From assembly GCA_030280995.1 (NCBI GenBank), contig JASXTE010000012.1, positions 14,542,001-14,606,000 on the forward strand: 64,000 bases of DNA, in the 5' to 3' direction. Under the pieces are notes generated by a model. The model ran no database searches. It was given only the letters and a program-made list of their open reading frames with translations, and was not told where the DNA came from. Made by a program: the position numbers and the translations under genes. Source of the DNA: Hemileia vastatrix. Lineage: Eukaryota; Basidiomycota; Pucciniomycetes; Pucciniales; Zaghouaniaceae. This document shows positions 11,137-23,738 of the stretch, piece after piece. Position 1 is the first letter of the stretch. The number at the start of each line of letters is the position of its first letter.

Positions 11137-12307
11137 TTTCAGTATAGTTATCCCCAGGACTGAGTATTTCTTATGCTTTAAATAAGATAACCTTAATTAA
11201 ATTAAGCTTATAAGTAAAAATTATGGTTATAATGCTTATATATATGGTTATTATGCTTATATATATATTTATTACACTATTAAATGACTTATATAAGTTT
11301 AAATAGCTTATCCATTGCCTTATAATACTTATTAAGGTGCTAATGTAGTCATAATATACTTATCTTAAGTGATATTAAGTAATTATAGACATACATAAGC
11401 TTATATGTATACATAAACCTCATATTCAGTGAAATATGTAGTTATATTTTGTATATATAGGTCTATAAGTGGGTTTTAACCTCTAAATAGCCTATAAGCT
11501 TTATTTTTCTGTTTATTTTAAGTCATATGGATGTATTCAATGAACTCACAATACCTACACAAGCATATACACCTTTTTCAGGTGCATATATCCAGTTTGG
11601 ACAGCTTAATCTGCTTCCTTTGATGAATTTTCACAGATTTATGGGTTGTAATATGATTACTGGGTTAATATGGATGCTTGGGGATGTTATTGGGGGCTTG
11701 GGAAGCTTATTTGGTTCTTTATATGCTTTGGGTTTCATTCTATACTCTTTGGATGAGTTATTTTACCTGTTTCTTTATGGTATCCACTTTTATCTGTTTT
11801 CTCTATCTATGGTATGGGATTATGATATTATTAATTGTGATGGAGGTTACTTACTGGAGGTCTAGGTGTTGAAACTTCTTGAAGTGGACTCCATGGGGAG
11901 GTTATGGGCCCTCAAATTTCTGTAATTTCCAGGGAGAGAAGTGACATCATCTGGATTGAAGGTCTGTGAACTCCAGCCAATTTTGGTATAAGTAAGGGAG
12001 GATTTGATGGGTTTTTGGACATCAGTTACTTACTACAATTTAAATAAAAATTATAACACAATTATTATAATATAGAAATATATTATAAATAATTTATAAA
12101 TTGATATTATCTTAATATTATCTATAACTATATTTTATTAAACTATTTTCCACTACTAGCATGCACCAATCCAAATATTGTGAGTTAACACTGAGCATAA
12201 CTATTTTATTAGTCTTCCCCTGAGGTTTAATTACTAAATAATTTATCAATAAGTAGTTTGACCATAAATATTTACTATTAAACTTTAGATACTAGCATAC
12301 ACTGACA
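11137..12307 (+). mobile_element. Solo LTR of the chromovirus family
   Basis: This 1171-bp copy aligns end to end with the two LTRs of the adjacent full-length element (12388-13563 and 20051-21207). Shared blocks include TGATATTAAGTAATT, CAGTTTGGACA, ATCTGCTTCCTT and GTCTTCCCCTGAGGTTTAAT. CTTAT is duplicated on both sides (11132-11136 and 12308-12312). No internal region remains, as expected after LTR-LTR recombination. The open frame inside it (11527-11865) is non-coding LTR sequence read by chance. Confidence 0.9.
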
Positions 12308-12387
12308 CTTATGAGATTTAAAGGAATGTAATTTGAATATTAGAAAAGTAATAATTTATGCACTTACATTCATGAATTTTAGATTAC

Positions 12388-13563
12388 TTTCAGCTTAGAT
12401 ATCCCTAGTAATGAGTATTTTTATGCTTAAAGTAAGATAACCTTAAGTAAATTAAGCTTATATCTTAAAAATAAGGTTAAAACAATTATATATATGATTA
12501 TAATACATATATATATAATTATTACACTATTATATAACTTATAGTAGTTTAAATAGCTTATCCATTGCCTAATAATACTTATTAAGGTGTTAATGGAGTC
12601 ATAATATACTTATCTTAAGTGATATTAAGTAATTTTGGACATACATAAGCTTAAATGTATACATAAATCTCATATTCAGTGAAATATGCAGTATATTATG
12701 TATATTTAGGTCTATAAGTGGGTTTTAGCCTCTTAATAGCCTATAACCTTTTTTTTCTGCTTATTTTAGGTCATATAGACTAAATCAGTGGATTCACAAC
12801 GCCTACAGAAGCATAGACATCTATATCAGGTGCATACACTCAGTTTGGACAACTTAATCTGCTTCCTTGGATGGATATTCACGGATTTATGGGTTGGGAG
12901 GTCATTGCTAGGTTAATGTGGATGCTTGGAGATGTTATTGGGGGCTTGGAAACTTCATTTGTTTCCTTTATATGCTTTGGGTTTCATTAAATCTCTTTTG
13001 GATTGCTTATTTTACCTGTTTCTTTATGGTATCCGCTTTTATCTGGATTTTCTAATTATGTTTTGGGTCTGTGTTATCATTGATTGTGATGGAGGGTCCT
13101 TACTGGAGGTCTGGGTGTTTAATCTTCTTGAAGTGGACTCCATGGGGAGGTGATGGGCCCTCACAGTGCTGTAATTGCCGGGGATAGCAGTGACATCATC
13201 TGGATTGAAGGTCTGTGCACTCCAGGGGATTTGGGTATAAATAAGGAGGGATTTTGATGGTTATTTATCATCATTAACTTACTACAATTCAAATAAAAAC
13301 TACAATAAAATTGTTAACATTTATACATATATTATAAAGCCTTTTATAAGTTGATATTATCATTATATAAGCTATAACTATATTCTATTTATCTATTTTC
13401 CACCACTAGCACGCATTTAAATCCAAGTATTGTGAGTTTTTATTTGAGTATAACTATTTAATTAGTCTTCCCCTGAGGTTTAATCACTAAATCATTTATC
13501 AATAAATAGTAGTACCATAAATAAATACTATTATATCATACTAAAATACTAGATACACTGACA
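12388..13563 (+). repeat. 5' LTR of chromovirus
   Basis: 1176 bp, ending ..GATACACTGACA. A TATAAATAAGG box lies near 13235. Its first bases (TTTCAGC) differ from the 3' copy's TGCCAGC, so the left end has mutated. The open frame 12926-13153 is LTR sequence, not a gene. Confidence 0.9.
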
Positions 13564-14073
13564 ATTGGGGGTCTTTCCTTGATTATTGTTGATTTTTTAG
13601 TATAAGCCTTAGGACGTGATTTTTACTTAGTATAGCTCAAAAAAAGCCTAATATTTGTGTCTGCTGCATATTAGTGGGTCATCATAACTCAGTGATTGCG
13701 GAAAAGAATCCTTATAATAATTGTACTAATTTTTTATCATAAAAATTAGGTATTTACAGTAGTAACTGTACCCAATATAAACCCAATTTCACTTGGTATT
13801 TGGATACCAATATAACACCCAATTAAATTGGTATTTGGTTAAATCTTGGTAAGCTAATTATTCACCCTTATAAAGGTCTAGTTAAACTTATTATTATATT
13901 TTTAACAGATTTTTTCGAATTTTTCTATTATTTTATTTAAATTAATAAAGATATAAATTCAGGGTAAGCTCCAGTGCTTTTTTATTAGTAATAACATTGC
14001 TAATACTTTTTGTCTACTAATTCCATAGAGTTTTTCCTTTCTGTAGACGTGATATATTGTCATTATTAACAAT
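13564..14073 (+). other. Chromovirus leader between LTR and gag
   Basis: 510 bp without coding potential, starting ATTGGGGGTC right after the LTR. No clear tRNA-complementary primer site was recognised, so self-priming as in Tf1/sushi elements is possible but untested. An imperfect repeat around ATTTGGTATTTGG occurs at 13790-13850. Confidence 0.5.
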
Positions 14074-16713
14074 ATGAGTGCTCCTCAGGACAGTTTAAGT
14101 GAAAAGCCTGCTTATAATACCAGGTCTAAAGCTTACAAAAACTATCCAGGACATAACCATGGAGGGTCAGCAATACCCCCAGGCAGAGAACATGAGCATA
14201 GAGGAAAAAGACGCCCTTTTAAAAAAGATAACTATAAAAAAGACGTCTCCTCCTCTTCAGGATCAACTATCCCACTTGGCCAAACAGGTTTTGAAGTTGG
14301 AAGAATCCAAGGCACTCATGTTCAAAGAGGTAGAGCAATTACAGAACAATGGCAAGGTAGGGTTTCAACAAATGAATCAGACACTAGCAGAGCTAAAGGG
14401 AGGCCAGCCAAGTCTACCAAGTCAGCAACCCCCTATCCCAGGAGGGTCAACTCACTCCCAGGAGAAAATCCTGGTAGACAAATGGAAGTGGGACTGGTTC
14501 CATCAACAATGGACCAGCCACAGCTGCAACAGGGATCCACCACCTTATCAGACTTCCTCAGCTCACCCCTACAAAGGAAAAAAGCGCCAAAAATCAGGAC
14601 TGGAATCTATCCCATGGTAAGTAGATTACCCTCTCAGATTGAACACAATACTGATAATTACAATATAGGTAATCCTATTGATGTTAAATCTGTGCAGAAA
14701 ATAGAGGAGAATTTAAGAAATTTAGGTTTTGATGTAGATACACCTGACTTGTCTTTTGTCCACAATAACAGTACTATTCATAATAATAATACAGTTAATC
14801 CTCAGTTGCCACCACTTACTAGTGAGATGAGAGGTTCACAGGAGAGTGAGAGAACTGAAAAGGAAGACATGGAGTATTTTAACAATAATCCAACTGTCAA
14901 TCGAATTGTTTCAGCATTGTGGAATAGAATGACTGATTGTGAGGAACAGAAGGTTAAGCTCACTAGTGATACAATTTCAACCTTGACATTAAATATTTCT
15001 CAACTGGCAACACGTAATAAAGAATTAGAGAAAGAACATTTGTCTCTAACTCTTAAATATGATTCATTGAGTAACAAATATAGTGAACTTTCAAACAAAT
15101 TCTGTGAGTTGGAAAAATTTTATGAAGCACACTTGTTAAAAACTGAATCAAGAACTAAGTTATCTTTTGCCCAGACTAATCAAAGTGTCTCTGAGCTACT
15201 ACAAAGATTAACTAAAGTTGAGATTGAAACTCTCAATCTACTAATGAACCAGAATAATCATAAGTATACTCAATATAATAATAATCCTTTCATTGGAAAA
15301 AGTGAATCTCATTCCTTCCCTATACCACCACAACTAAAACCATCTGGTGGTAGTGTCAAATCTGAAAATGTAAGTCACAAATCCGTACAGGAGGAAATAC
15401 AAGACCATTTATCAAGAGTAAATGAGTTATTGAATTTACCTAAGATTAGTGAGATAAAATCCAATCAGAAAAACTGGCCTAAGATAGATCAGTACCCAAA
15501 TTATGATGGGGAAGCCAGCTCTGATTGGTAACATTTTATTCAAAGAATTGACAACTTGAAATTAACATATAAGTTACCAGATGAAGAAATAACATCAAAA
15601 TTAATTTCTTTATTTAAGGATGTTGCTTTATTATGGTTTGAAGCTGTGTTGAGTGGGGGTAAAGATTACTCTTGGGATGAATGGAAACAACTTATTGAAA
15701 AACAATTTGGAGGTTCTAAATTCAGACTTACTCAGCAGAGACTTTATGAGAAAACTAGGTACAATCCGTTGAATGGTGACAAACCTATGATATTTTTATT
15801 GAATTTAAATAAAATATTAAAAGCCATTGAGCCTAATATGGATTTTAACTTATGGAAAGATAAGATAATATATAAATTACCTATATCTTTCAGAGACATT
15901 GTTGTAGCTAGAACAATTAATGTTACTGAATATTCTGACTTTATTAATATTTGCAATGAAATATTATTAAACCATAAGTATGAATCAAGGTATTCCACTT
16001 ATAAACAAAATGTTGAACCTGTGAAAAATCAGTATTCAAAAACACTTCAGGAGAAGCAGAAAAAACCTACTGCACCTGTAGTACCTAAAAAGTATGAAAC
16101 AAATACTTGTTATAAGTGTAACAAACCTTGGGTTAAAGGTCACAAATGTGAGAAAAATATAAATATTGTTGAAAATCAATGTGAATCTGAAACTGAGACT
16201 GAAAAAAGTAAAGAATCAAGTGATTATGACAGCAATATCTCATATAGTGATGAAAATGAAGTCTGTATGTTGGAAGATGATTTGTCCATCTTTGAAAAGC
16301 CAATATTAAATATGGATTCAAATGAATCTTTAATGAATTTTGAGGATGCTGAAATCATTAAAGATATACAAGCTGATAACTTTAAAATGACACCCATCAC
16401 AGTTCCAGCTATCATTTCTGGTGAAAATGTTAATATAGTATTAGACACAGGAGCTGCTGGTTCTGTTGTTTCTCCTAATACATTACAGAAAATTGATAGT
16501 GAATATAAGTCTAAGCTTGAACCCCTTCAAAGTAAAAACTGGAGAGTTTTGGGATCAGTGCTACACCCCATTGGTAGATACAAAGCTGCTGTTTTCTTTA
16601 AACATCAACATGGTTATGTAAGAGTAACTTGTGGCTTTGTAGTAATGGACAATACTAACTGTAGTAACTGTTTTATCATTGGAAATGATATTCTGACTAA
16701 GTTAGGTAATTAG
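14074..16713 (+). pseudogene. Chromovirus Gag-protease reading frame
   Basis: One frame runs from ATG 14074 through a single TAA (15529) to a stop at 16711. The first 180 codons are basic and Ser/Pro-rich. A coiled-coil-like region follows (about 14930-15260; LTLKYDSLSNKYSELSNKF). After the TAA comes a capsid domain (15535-16000; KLISLFKDVALLWFEAVLSG, SWDEWKQLIEKQF). A zinc knuckle of the C-x2-C...W..GHxC type (CYKCNKPWVKGHKC) is near 16110. Retropepsin with LDTGAAGSVVSP is near 16440-16475. The capsid packages RNA and the protease cleaves the polyprotein. The TAA lies between DW and HFIQRI inside capsid and looks like a nonsense mutation, not a programmed stop. Confidence 0.85.
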
Positions 16714-16724
16714 ACCCTGCTAAT

Positions 16725-18533
16725 AACAATTTTACAATTGGCATGAATGGTAAAATGAAATTTAAAATAAATTCTTTTAACACAGTCTTACACATTGAGT
16801 CAGTAACAAATTCTCCATGTAAAGGAAGAGAATCCAATGAGATGGAAATTCTGGAAACAGAAATTTCTAAAGCATCATTTGTCACTCAGATAAGTGAAGC
16901 TGAGAAAAATAATATTTTGGACTGAGTTAAAGCATTTCCAATGGCTTTTGCACATGGTACAAATGAACTTGGCCTTGTAAAAGATCATGAGATAAAAATT
17001 AGTTTAACCTGTGAAATGGATAATATTCATGCTAGTCTTAAAAAGAAACCATACCCTGCTTCACCAATGAAGAGGAAAGACATAGAGGATAATATTAAGA
17101 TGTTATTAAAAATGAACATTCTTGAAAAGGTTGAAACTACACCAAAATATTGTGTAATATCACCAGTGCTAATTTCTTATGAACAAGATAAAGTAAGACT
17201 GTGCAGTGATTATAGAGCATTAAATACATTTACAGTAGATGATATTTATCCCTTGCCAAAGATTGCCTCTATACATGCTACCCTTAAAGGTGCTAAGTAT
17301 ATAAGTTGCCTAGATGGAAATAATGGGTACCATCAAATTCCTGTTGAAAATAATTAACAGAACTTGTTGTTGATAACAACACATATGGGAATTTATAAAT
17401 ATGTCAGGATGCCATTTGGAGCAAAAAATGCTCCATCAGTATTTCAGAAGTTAATGGATATAACATTCCATAATGAAATGATTGAAGGATGGTTAATGGT
17501 ATACATTGATGACATCATAGTGTTCTCTAAAACATATGATGAACACTTAATCCATTTAAAGAAGGTATTTCAGAAAATGGATTAAATAAAAATGACCCTT
17601 GCATTGAAAAAATGTAAATTTGGGTTTGAATCTTTAAAAGTGCTTGGTCATATTGTATCTGGCTTACAAATATGTGTAGACCAAAATAAGGTGGCTGCAA
17701 TAAAGAATATTGGCATTCCTCAAAATGTAAAGGATGTACAATCTTTTCTTGGCATGTGTGGTTATTATAGACAATATATAAAAAACTACCAATTAATTGC
17801 TGCACCATTGACCACACTGATAAAGAAATAAGAAGCTTTCATTTGGAATAATGAAAGACAACAGGCTTTTGATAAGTTGAAAGAATGTTTGATGACAGCT
17901 CCTATCTTGGGATTACCAGATTTCCAATTACCTTTTGTATTATATACACATGCAAGTTTTATTGGTCTGGGTTCTGCTTTGCATCAAAAACAACTTATTG
18001 AAGGGAAAATTTCAGAAGTAGTAATCTGCTATATTTCACGTACTTTGAGAAGTAGTGAATTGAAATATGGTGCTACTCAACTTGAATGTTTGGCAGTAGT
18101 ATGGGCTCTTGAGAAGCTACATTATTACCTTGAAGACCAAAAATTTGAGTTAATAACTGACTGTAGTGCATTTAAGTCACTCTTAAACATGTAAACTCCT
18201 AATAGACACATGTTTAGATGGCAATTAGCTGTACAAGAATACAGAGGAGGGATGACTATTACACATAGAGCAGGAACCTTGCACTCTAATGTAGATCTGT
18301 TATCTAGAGTACCTCTACCTAATAATGATGATAATCCTGCTTATGTTCCTGAGTCAGAGATTACTAAAATATATGGCATTTATATTGTAGATCTTGAGGA
18401 TGAATTTATTCAATCAATTCTTGATAATTATGATTCGGATCCTGAATTGAGTAAACTCACTACAATATTAAATGATCCATCTAATGCTTCAATGAATTTT
18501 TTAATAAAAACATTACCAAATAAGTATAAATAA
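16725..18533 (+). pseudogene. Chromovirus RT and RNase H
   Basis: A frameshift near 16715 moves coding to a second frame that is then kept for 1.8 kb despite stops at 16923, 17355, 17583, 17829, 18192 and 18531. RT motifs: RLCSDYRALNTFTVDDIYPL (17205), SCLDGNNGYHQIPV (17310), MPFGAKNAPSVFQ (17410), and the active site YIDDIIVFSKT (17500). RNase H motifs: LYTHASFIGLGSALHQ (17940; first catalytic Asp replaced by His), TQLECLAVVWALEKLHYYLE (18080) and ELITDCSAF (18150). RT copies the RNA genome and RNase H removes RNA from the hybrid. The missing Asp, the stops and the shift show a dead copy. Confidence 0.9.
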
Positions 18534-18539
18534 GCATTA

Positions 18540-19937
18540 GAAAAAGGAAAATTTTCCATTGAGGATGGTTTTATATATTACAGGAAAAAATTAAGTAATC
18601 TAATTGTAATTCCCCCTTCAATGAAGGAGTTAATTTTAAGTATATGTCATGATGATATATTAGCAGGTCATTTTGACTTCCATAAAACATTGACCAGAGT
18701 AAAAAACACAGCTTGGTGGATTAACATGTTTGATGATGTTGAAAAAATATGTTGAGACATGTGATTCTTGTCAAAAATCTAAAAGATTAACAGGCAAAAG
18801 AGCTGGTTTATTACAACAAATTGAGAAACCCAAAGCTCCATGGGAAATAGTTAACATGGACTTTGTAACAGGTTTGCCAATAGCAGGGCATAAGAGTTAT
18901 AACTCCTGCTGGGTAGTTGTTGATAGATTTACAAAAATGTGTAAATTTATTCCTACTCATAAAGAGGTTTCTGCAAAGGACTTAGCTTTTTATGGTGGAC
19001 ACAAATGTTAAATATAGCAGGTTTCCCCAAAGCAATAGTTTCTGACAGAGATCCTAAATTTACTTCTGAGTTCTGGACATCACTTATGGATGTTTCAGTG
19101 TGTCAATTAAAACTTTCTACAGCACACCATCCACAAACTGATGGGCTATCAGAAAGAATGATACAAACCTTAGAAGATATGATAAGAAGATATTGTGCTT
19201 TTGGTCTTAACTTTAAAGACAATGACAAATTCATGCATGATTGGGTAACCCTTATCCCATGTTTAGAATTTGCATACAATAGTACAGTACATTCTGTCAC
19301 TGGAAAAAAGCTATTTGAGTTATGGTTGGGTTATGTACCTAATACCCCTGCTAAAACTCTTAATAAATTACCTAGATTGGATATCCATCCAGGTACTAAG
19401 TCTTTTCTTCAAATGCAAGAATTATGCAGAAAACATGCTCAAGAGTGTATAAATAAGACATTTGAGTATGAGAAGAAAAGATGGGATAAAGCCCATAAAG
19501 AACAAATGTTCAAAGAGGGTGATGAAGTCCTTATTTCTACACTACATTTCAATTTAAATGGTAATGTTAAATTGAAGGATCCATTCATTGGACCATTTGT
19601 ATTTAAAAAGATGGTTGGTAATAATGCTGTTGAGGTTATTCTATATGCACCTTATGATAGAAATCATCCAGTATTTCCTATTTCTCTTATAAAACCATAC
19701 CATTCTTATGATACTGCTCTATTTCCAAGAAGATCAGGAAGGCATAAACAGCAACCTGAAGAAATAGTTGAAAAAGCAGAAATTGAAAAGATACTTAAAA
19801 AGAGACACCTTACAAAAGAAAAGGGAGTTGAGTATCTATTAAGATTTAAAAATAAATCAAGTGAATATGACCAGTGGATTCCAGAAAATGAAATCTCTGA
19901 TCTTAAAAATCTCTTGAAAAAATCTAAATCAAAATAA
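18540..19937 (+). pseudogene. Chromovirus integrase with C-terminal chromodomain
   Basis: HHCC zinc-binding domain: CHDDILAGHFDFHKTL (18650) and CDSCQKSKR (18765). Catalytic core: WEIVNMDFVTGLP (first Asp, 18850), IVSDRDPKFTSEFW (second Asp, 19040) and HHPQTDGLSERMIQTLED (Glu, 19130). The frame changes near 18735 and back near 19005. At the C-terminus a chromodomain is seen (about 19765-19900): EIEKILKKRHL, YLLRFKNKSSEYDQWIPENE. Integrase inserts the cDNA, and chromodomains of chromoviruses guide insertion to chromatin marks. From 19005 the last 310 codons are open without a stop. Confidence 0.92.
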
Positions 19938-20050
19938 TACTGTTTATTCAGTATATGTATTATAGAAAAAAAAATATTTTTCTATTTCACTCCTTACTTT
20001 TAATTAAAATGTCTTAACATATTTTTTATTGTTTTTTTTGGGTGAGGGAG

Positions 20051-21207
20051 TGCCAGCCTAGATATCACTAGGACTGGGTATTTCTTATGCTTAAAGTAAG
20101 ATAAAAATTAAGTACATTAAGCTTATATCTTAAAAATAAGGTTAAAACAATTATATATATGATTATAATACATATATATATAATTATTACACTATTATAT
20201 AACTTATAGTAGTTTAAATAGCTTATCCATTGCCTAATAATACTTATTAAGGTGTTAATGGAGTCATAATATACTTATCTTAAGTGATATTAAGTAATTT
20301 TGGACATACATAAGCTTTAATGTATACATAAATCTCATATTCAGTGAAATATGCAGTATATTACGTATATTTAGGTCTATAAGTGGGTTTTAGCCTCTTA
20401 ATAGCCTATAACCTTTGTTTTTCTGCTTATTTTAGGTCATATGGACTAAATCAGTGGATTCACAACGCCTACAGAAGCATAGACATCTATATCAGGCACA
20501 TACACTCAGTTTGGACAACTTAATCTGCTTCCTTGGATGGATATTCACAGACTTATGGGTTGGGAGGTCATTGCTAGGTTAATGTGGATGCTTGGAGATG
20601 TTATTGGGGGCTTGGACACTTCATTTGTTTCCTATATATGCTTTGGGTTTCATTAAATCTCTTTTGGATTGCTTATTTTACCTGTTTCTTTATGGTATCC
20701 GCTTTTATCTGGATTTTCTAATTATGTTTTGGGTCTGTGTTATCATTAATTATGATGGAGGGCCCTTACTGGAGGTCTTGGTGTTGAATCTGCTTGAAGT
20801 GGACACCATGGGGAGGTGATGGGCCCTCACAGTGCTGTAATTGCCGTGGATAGCAGTGACATCATCTGGATTGAAGGTCTGTGCACTCCAGGGGAATTTG
20901 ACGGTTATTTATCATCATTCACTTACTACAATTCAAATAAACACTACAATACAATTATTAACATTTATAAATATATTATAAAGCCTTTTATAAGTTTATA
21001 TTATCATTATATAAGGTATAACTATATTCTATTTATCTATTTTCCACCACTAGCACGCATTTAAATCCAAGTATTGTGAGTTTTTATATGAGTATAACTA
21101 TTTTATTAGTCTTCCCCTGAGGTTTAATCACTAAATCATTTATCAATAAATAGTAGGACCATAAATAAATACTATTATATCATACTAAAATACTAGATAC
21201 ACTGACA
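20051..21207 (+). repeat. 3' LTR of chromovirus
   Basis: Begins TGCCAGCCTAG right after a purine-rich GGGTGAGGGAG tract (20040-20050, probable polypurine tract) and ends CACTGACA before the ATTAC duplication. It is close to the 5' LTR over its whole length. Confidence 0.92.
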
Positions 21208-21406
21208 ATTACAAACATGAATTCAACAATGTAACAGATCTTCATAGCACTTAATTACATATTATTAAAAAAATAACCAAGTAATGAAAATTTCTTGTTT
21301 ATAAAAGCTATCTTCTGAAAAAAGAATCAGTATTCTTACCAACACCTCACTTCTTTTGTTTAAAGTTATGTTTCATGTCTCAAAGTGTTCTTTAGAATTT
21401 ATTTAA

Positions 21407-23733
21407 TTATTTAAGATTAAAATACAAATAAATCTCCCAAAGTGCTAGTGTGATTAGAATAATTTTTGCCCTTATGCCAGCAGTTTGAGAATTAGAAGTG
21501 TTTGATATAGTGGGAGGTAGTTTGAATTCTTCATCTTCATGCAACTCTAACCATTGATCTTTGAGGTCAGAAAGTAGTTTATGAAGTCTAGTGCAACACA
21601 GAATCCAGTTTATCACTGCGTCTGTTTCAGATTTATTTCTAAGAGGACTTCTTATTTTCCTTAGACTAGAAAAACTACCTTTTAAGATTCTAATAGAATG
21701 TTCAATACATACTATTGACTTTGCCAAATGATTGTTAAACTTGGCATTTTGGCTGTCTTCTGAGGCTGTTCCCTGAAAAACAGGAAGAACATACTTTCCA
21801 TTCACATAAGCAGAATCTTCCAGAAGATACTGATCTTAATCAAAGAATTTTTCAGGTTTTTTTGAAATTTTCATTCTTTGGAAGATGTAGGAATCATGAA
21901 AGGATCCAGAATATCGAGCAAAGAAAGATATGAATTTTTTGTTGATGTCACATATAAGCTGAATGGAAATTGAATATCTATAGAGAAGATATAGTTGCTT
22001 GTGTTAGTATGAAAAAGAATGAAATGAATTAATAAATAAGCTACATGTCAGCCAGGCTATACCATGAGCCCAGTAAATGTTAAGTCAATTTACTGGAACC
22101 AAAAGAGGGCATAAAAATATGCATTTTATGTATATAAATTAATATTGTATTGCATAATAAAATTTTATAGGTATCTTATTGAATATAAGTAAAATAAGGG
22201 TTATATTAATTATAGTATTATATAATTTAATTATACATTTAAATTAAGCATAATATATTTTATATTCTATAAATTATGGCGCATTTTTATGTATTTAATA
22301 AATATAAATTAATAATCAATTAATTATAAACATATATTATAATTATAAGTGTAAAATTAACTTATAATGTAATTAAATTAATTAATTAAATTTATATATT
22401 AAATAAAACCTTACATATCTTATTAAACAATAACATTGGCCGCTTTTTCGATTCATAATTGTGTCATCAAAGTATTAAACAAGTTAAAACACTTCATTAA
22501 ATAAATTATTAATGTTTTATTCTAAAATTTAGTAATTTTGTTATAATAAGTATTGGTTTTAACTTAAAATAATTACTAAACTAAAAAAAGTAATTAAAAT
22601 AATTGATTACTCATGTTTTATACTAAATTAATTAATTACACTATTTTTATGTGTTAAACTAATTTCATTTTTATGTTTCATTTAAAATTGGTTTCTTTTT
22701 AAAGAGTTATCATACATGTTTTAAATTAATATAATTGTTTTATTGCATCTCAAAAGTATTTAATTACTTTCTAATTTTATTTTATAGGTTTGGGATTAAT
22801 TTGGAGAATTTCAGGCTCTTACTCATGTGTGTTAGTTAATTATATCATGGGTTCCCTTACACTTACTCAAAATTTTGTTACATGTTATTTTTTATTATTT
22901 TGTTTTATCTTAAATTTTATATACATTAATGTGGTGCTTTAGAGGGCCCCTTGCCTATATAAAGGCCTGGGGTAACCCCCTGTAGCCTCATCACTTATCA
23001 CTTACAATAATTATAACCAATTAAATACTTTATTATTATTTTTTGACACTACAAGCTTTATAAAATAATATATAAATAGTTACAGGTTGCTTTAAGTCTG
23101 TTAGTAATTATATTTGATTTTTAAGAAGAAGTAAAAAATACTTACTTGATCATTTGTCCCTATTAAACCAGTCCTTGTTGTTGTGTCAATACTCACAGAG
23201 TTGTTGTTAGAAACTTATTTGAAATAATATTATTATTATATTTCTTTTTTGTTTAATTTCCACTCTTATTTCTTCTCTTCTTTTTTCCCTATTCTCCCTC
23301 TTCTTCCTTTTCTTCTCCTTCTCTTCTCCTTCTTCTAGACGACCCGCCAACACTACCTCTTATTTTGGTCAAAGTAATTGTTTCCACCTTTAGCAGTTTT
23401 CTTACTCAAAGGAATAGTGGTACCATCAATGAAACCCTCTGCTTTCATAGCCTGAGATGATTCTAGTTGCTCTTCTTTTTTTGGCCAGGTGAGAAGTTGA
23501 GATTCCAAGGAGTTGATAGCAGTGATGCATTGTTTTGTATAAGTGCTAACAGAGCCATACCCTAAATGAAAGACATTTTCCAAGTGTTTCAAGGCAGCTC
23601 CATTACCATTGGAACCCAAATGACATAGTGTGATGGCCAATTGAATTGAAGGGTCATGTTGTTGTTTTTGAGAATTATTGTGAAACACAGTGTGATCCTG
23701 AATAAGCTCATATTTTGTTTTGGAAATTTGCAC
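21407..23733 (-). pseudogene. PIF/Harbinger DDE transposase, intron-containing
   Basis: Exon 1 (23733 to 23357) encodes the helical N-region (SIQLAITLCHLGSNGNGAAL) and FIDGTTIPLS with the first catalytic Asp, ending GGNNYFDQNKR. The donor AG|GTAGTG and acceptor CTATAG|A at 21977 join AGA (Arg) to YSISIQLICDINKKF in frame. Exon 2 has SGSFHDSYIF (second Asp) and CIEHSIRILKGSFSSL (Glu). This is the DDE_4 fold that cuts and pastes the element at its TIRs. Defects: an in-frame TAA at 21836-21838, and the N-terminus runs straight into the right TIR without an ATG, so about 50 or more residues are missing. The intron (21978-23356) is 1379 bp because a solo LTR sits in it; without it, about 67 bp. 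Confidence 0.85.
22046..23352 (+). mobile_element. Solo LTR, second family, copy A (in transposase intron)
   Basis: 1307 bp starting TGTCAGCCAGGCTATACCA and ending CGCCAACA. It matches 46732-48005 throughout (for example GAGGGCCCCTTGCCTAT and CCTTCTTCTAGA). Flanks are CTACA (22041-22045) and CTACC (23353-23357), a 5-bp TSD with one later mismatch. A TATATAAA box lies at 22956-22963. Non-coding. Confidence 0.88.
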
Positions 23734-23738
23734 TCAGA

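Larger units (their letters stand above)
12388..21207 (+). mobile_element. Full-length Ty3/Gypsy chromovirus (8.8 kb)
   Basis: Two LTRs of about 1.17 kb flank a 6.5-kb interior with gag, protease, RT, RNase H, integrase and chromodomain in canonical Gypsy order. ATTAC is duplicated on both sides (12383-12387 and 21208-21212). The coding region is broken by about eight stops and three frameshifts, so the copy is not autonomous. It is nested in the Harbinger element. Confidence 0.95.

Noticed and set aside
11527..11865. 112-codon open frame, repeated as 75-codon frames at 12926 and 20592
   Set aside because: All three are the same segment of the chromovirus LTR; the frames differ in length and phase between copies, so there is no conserved protein.
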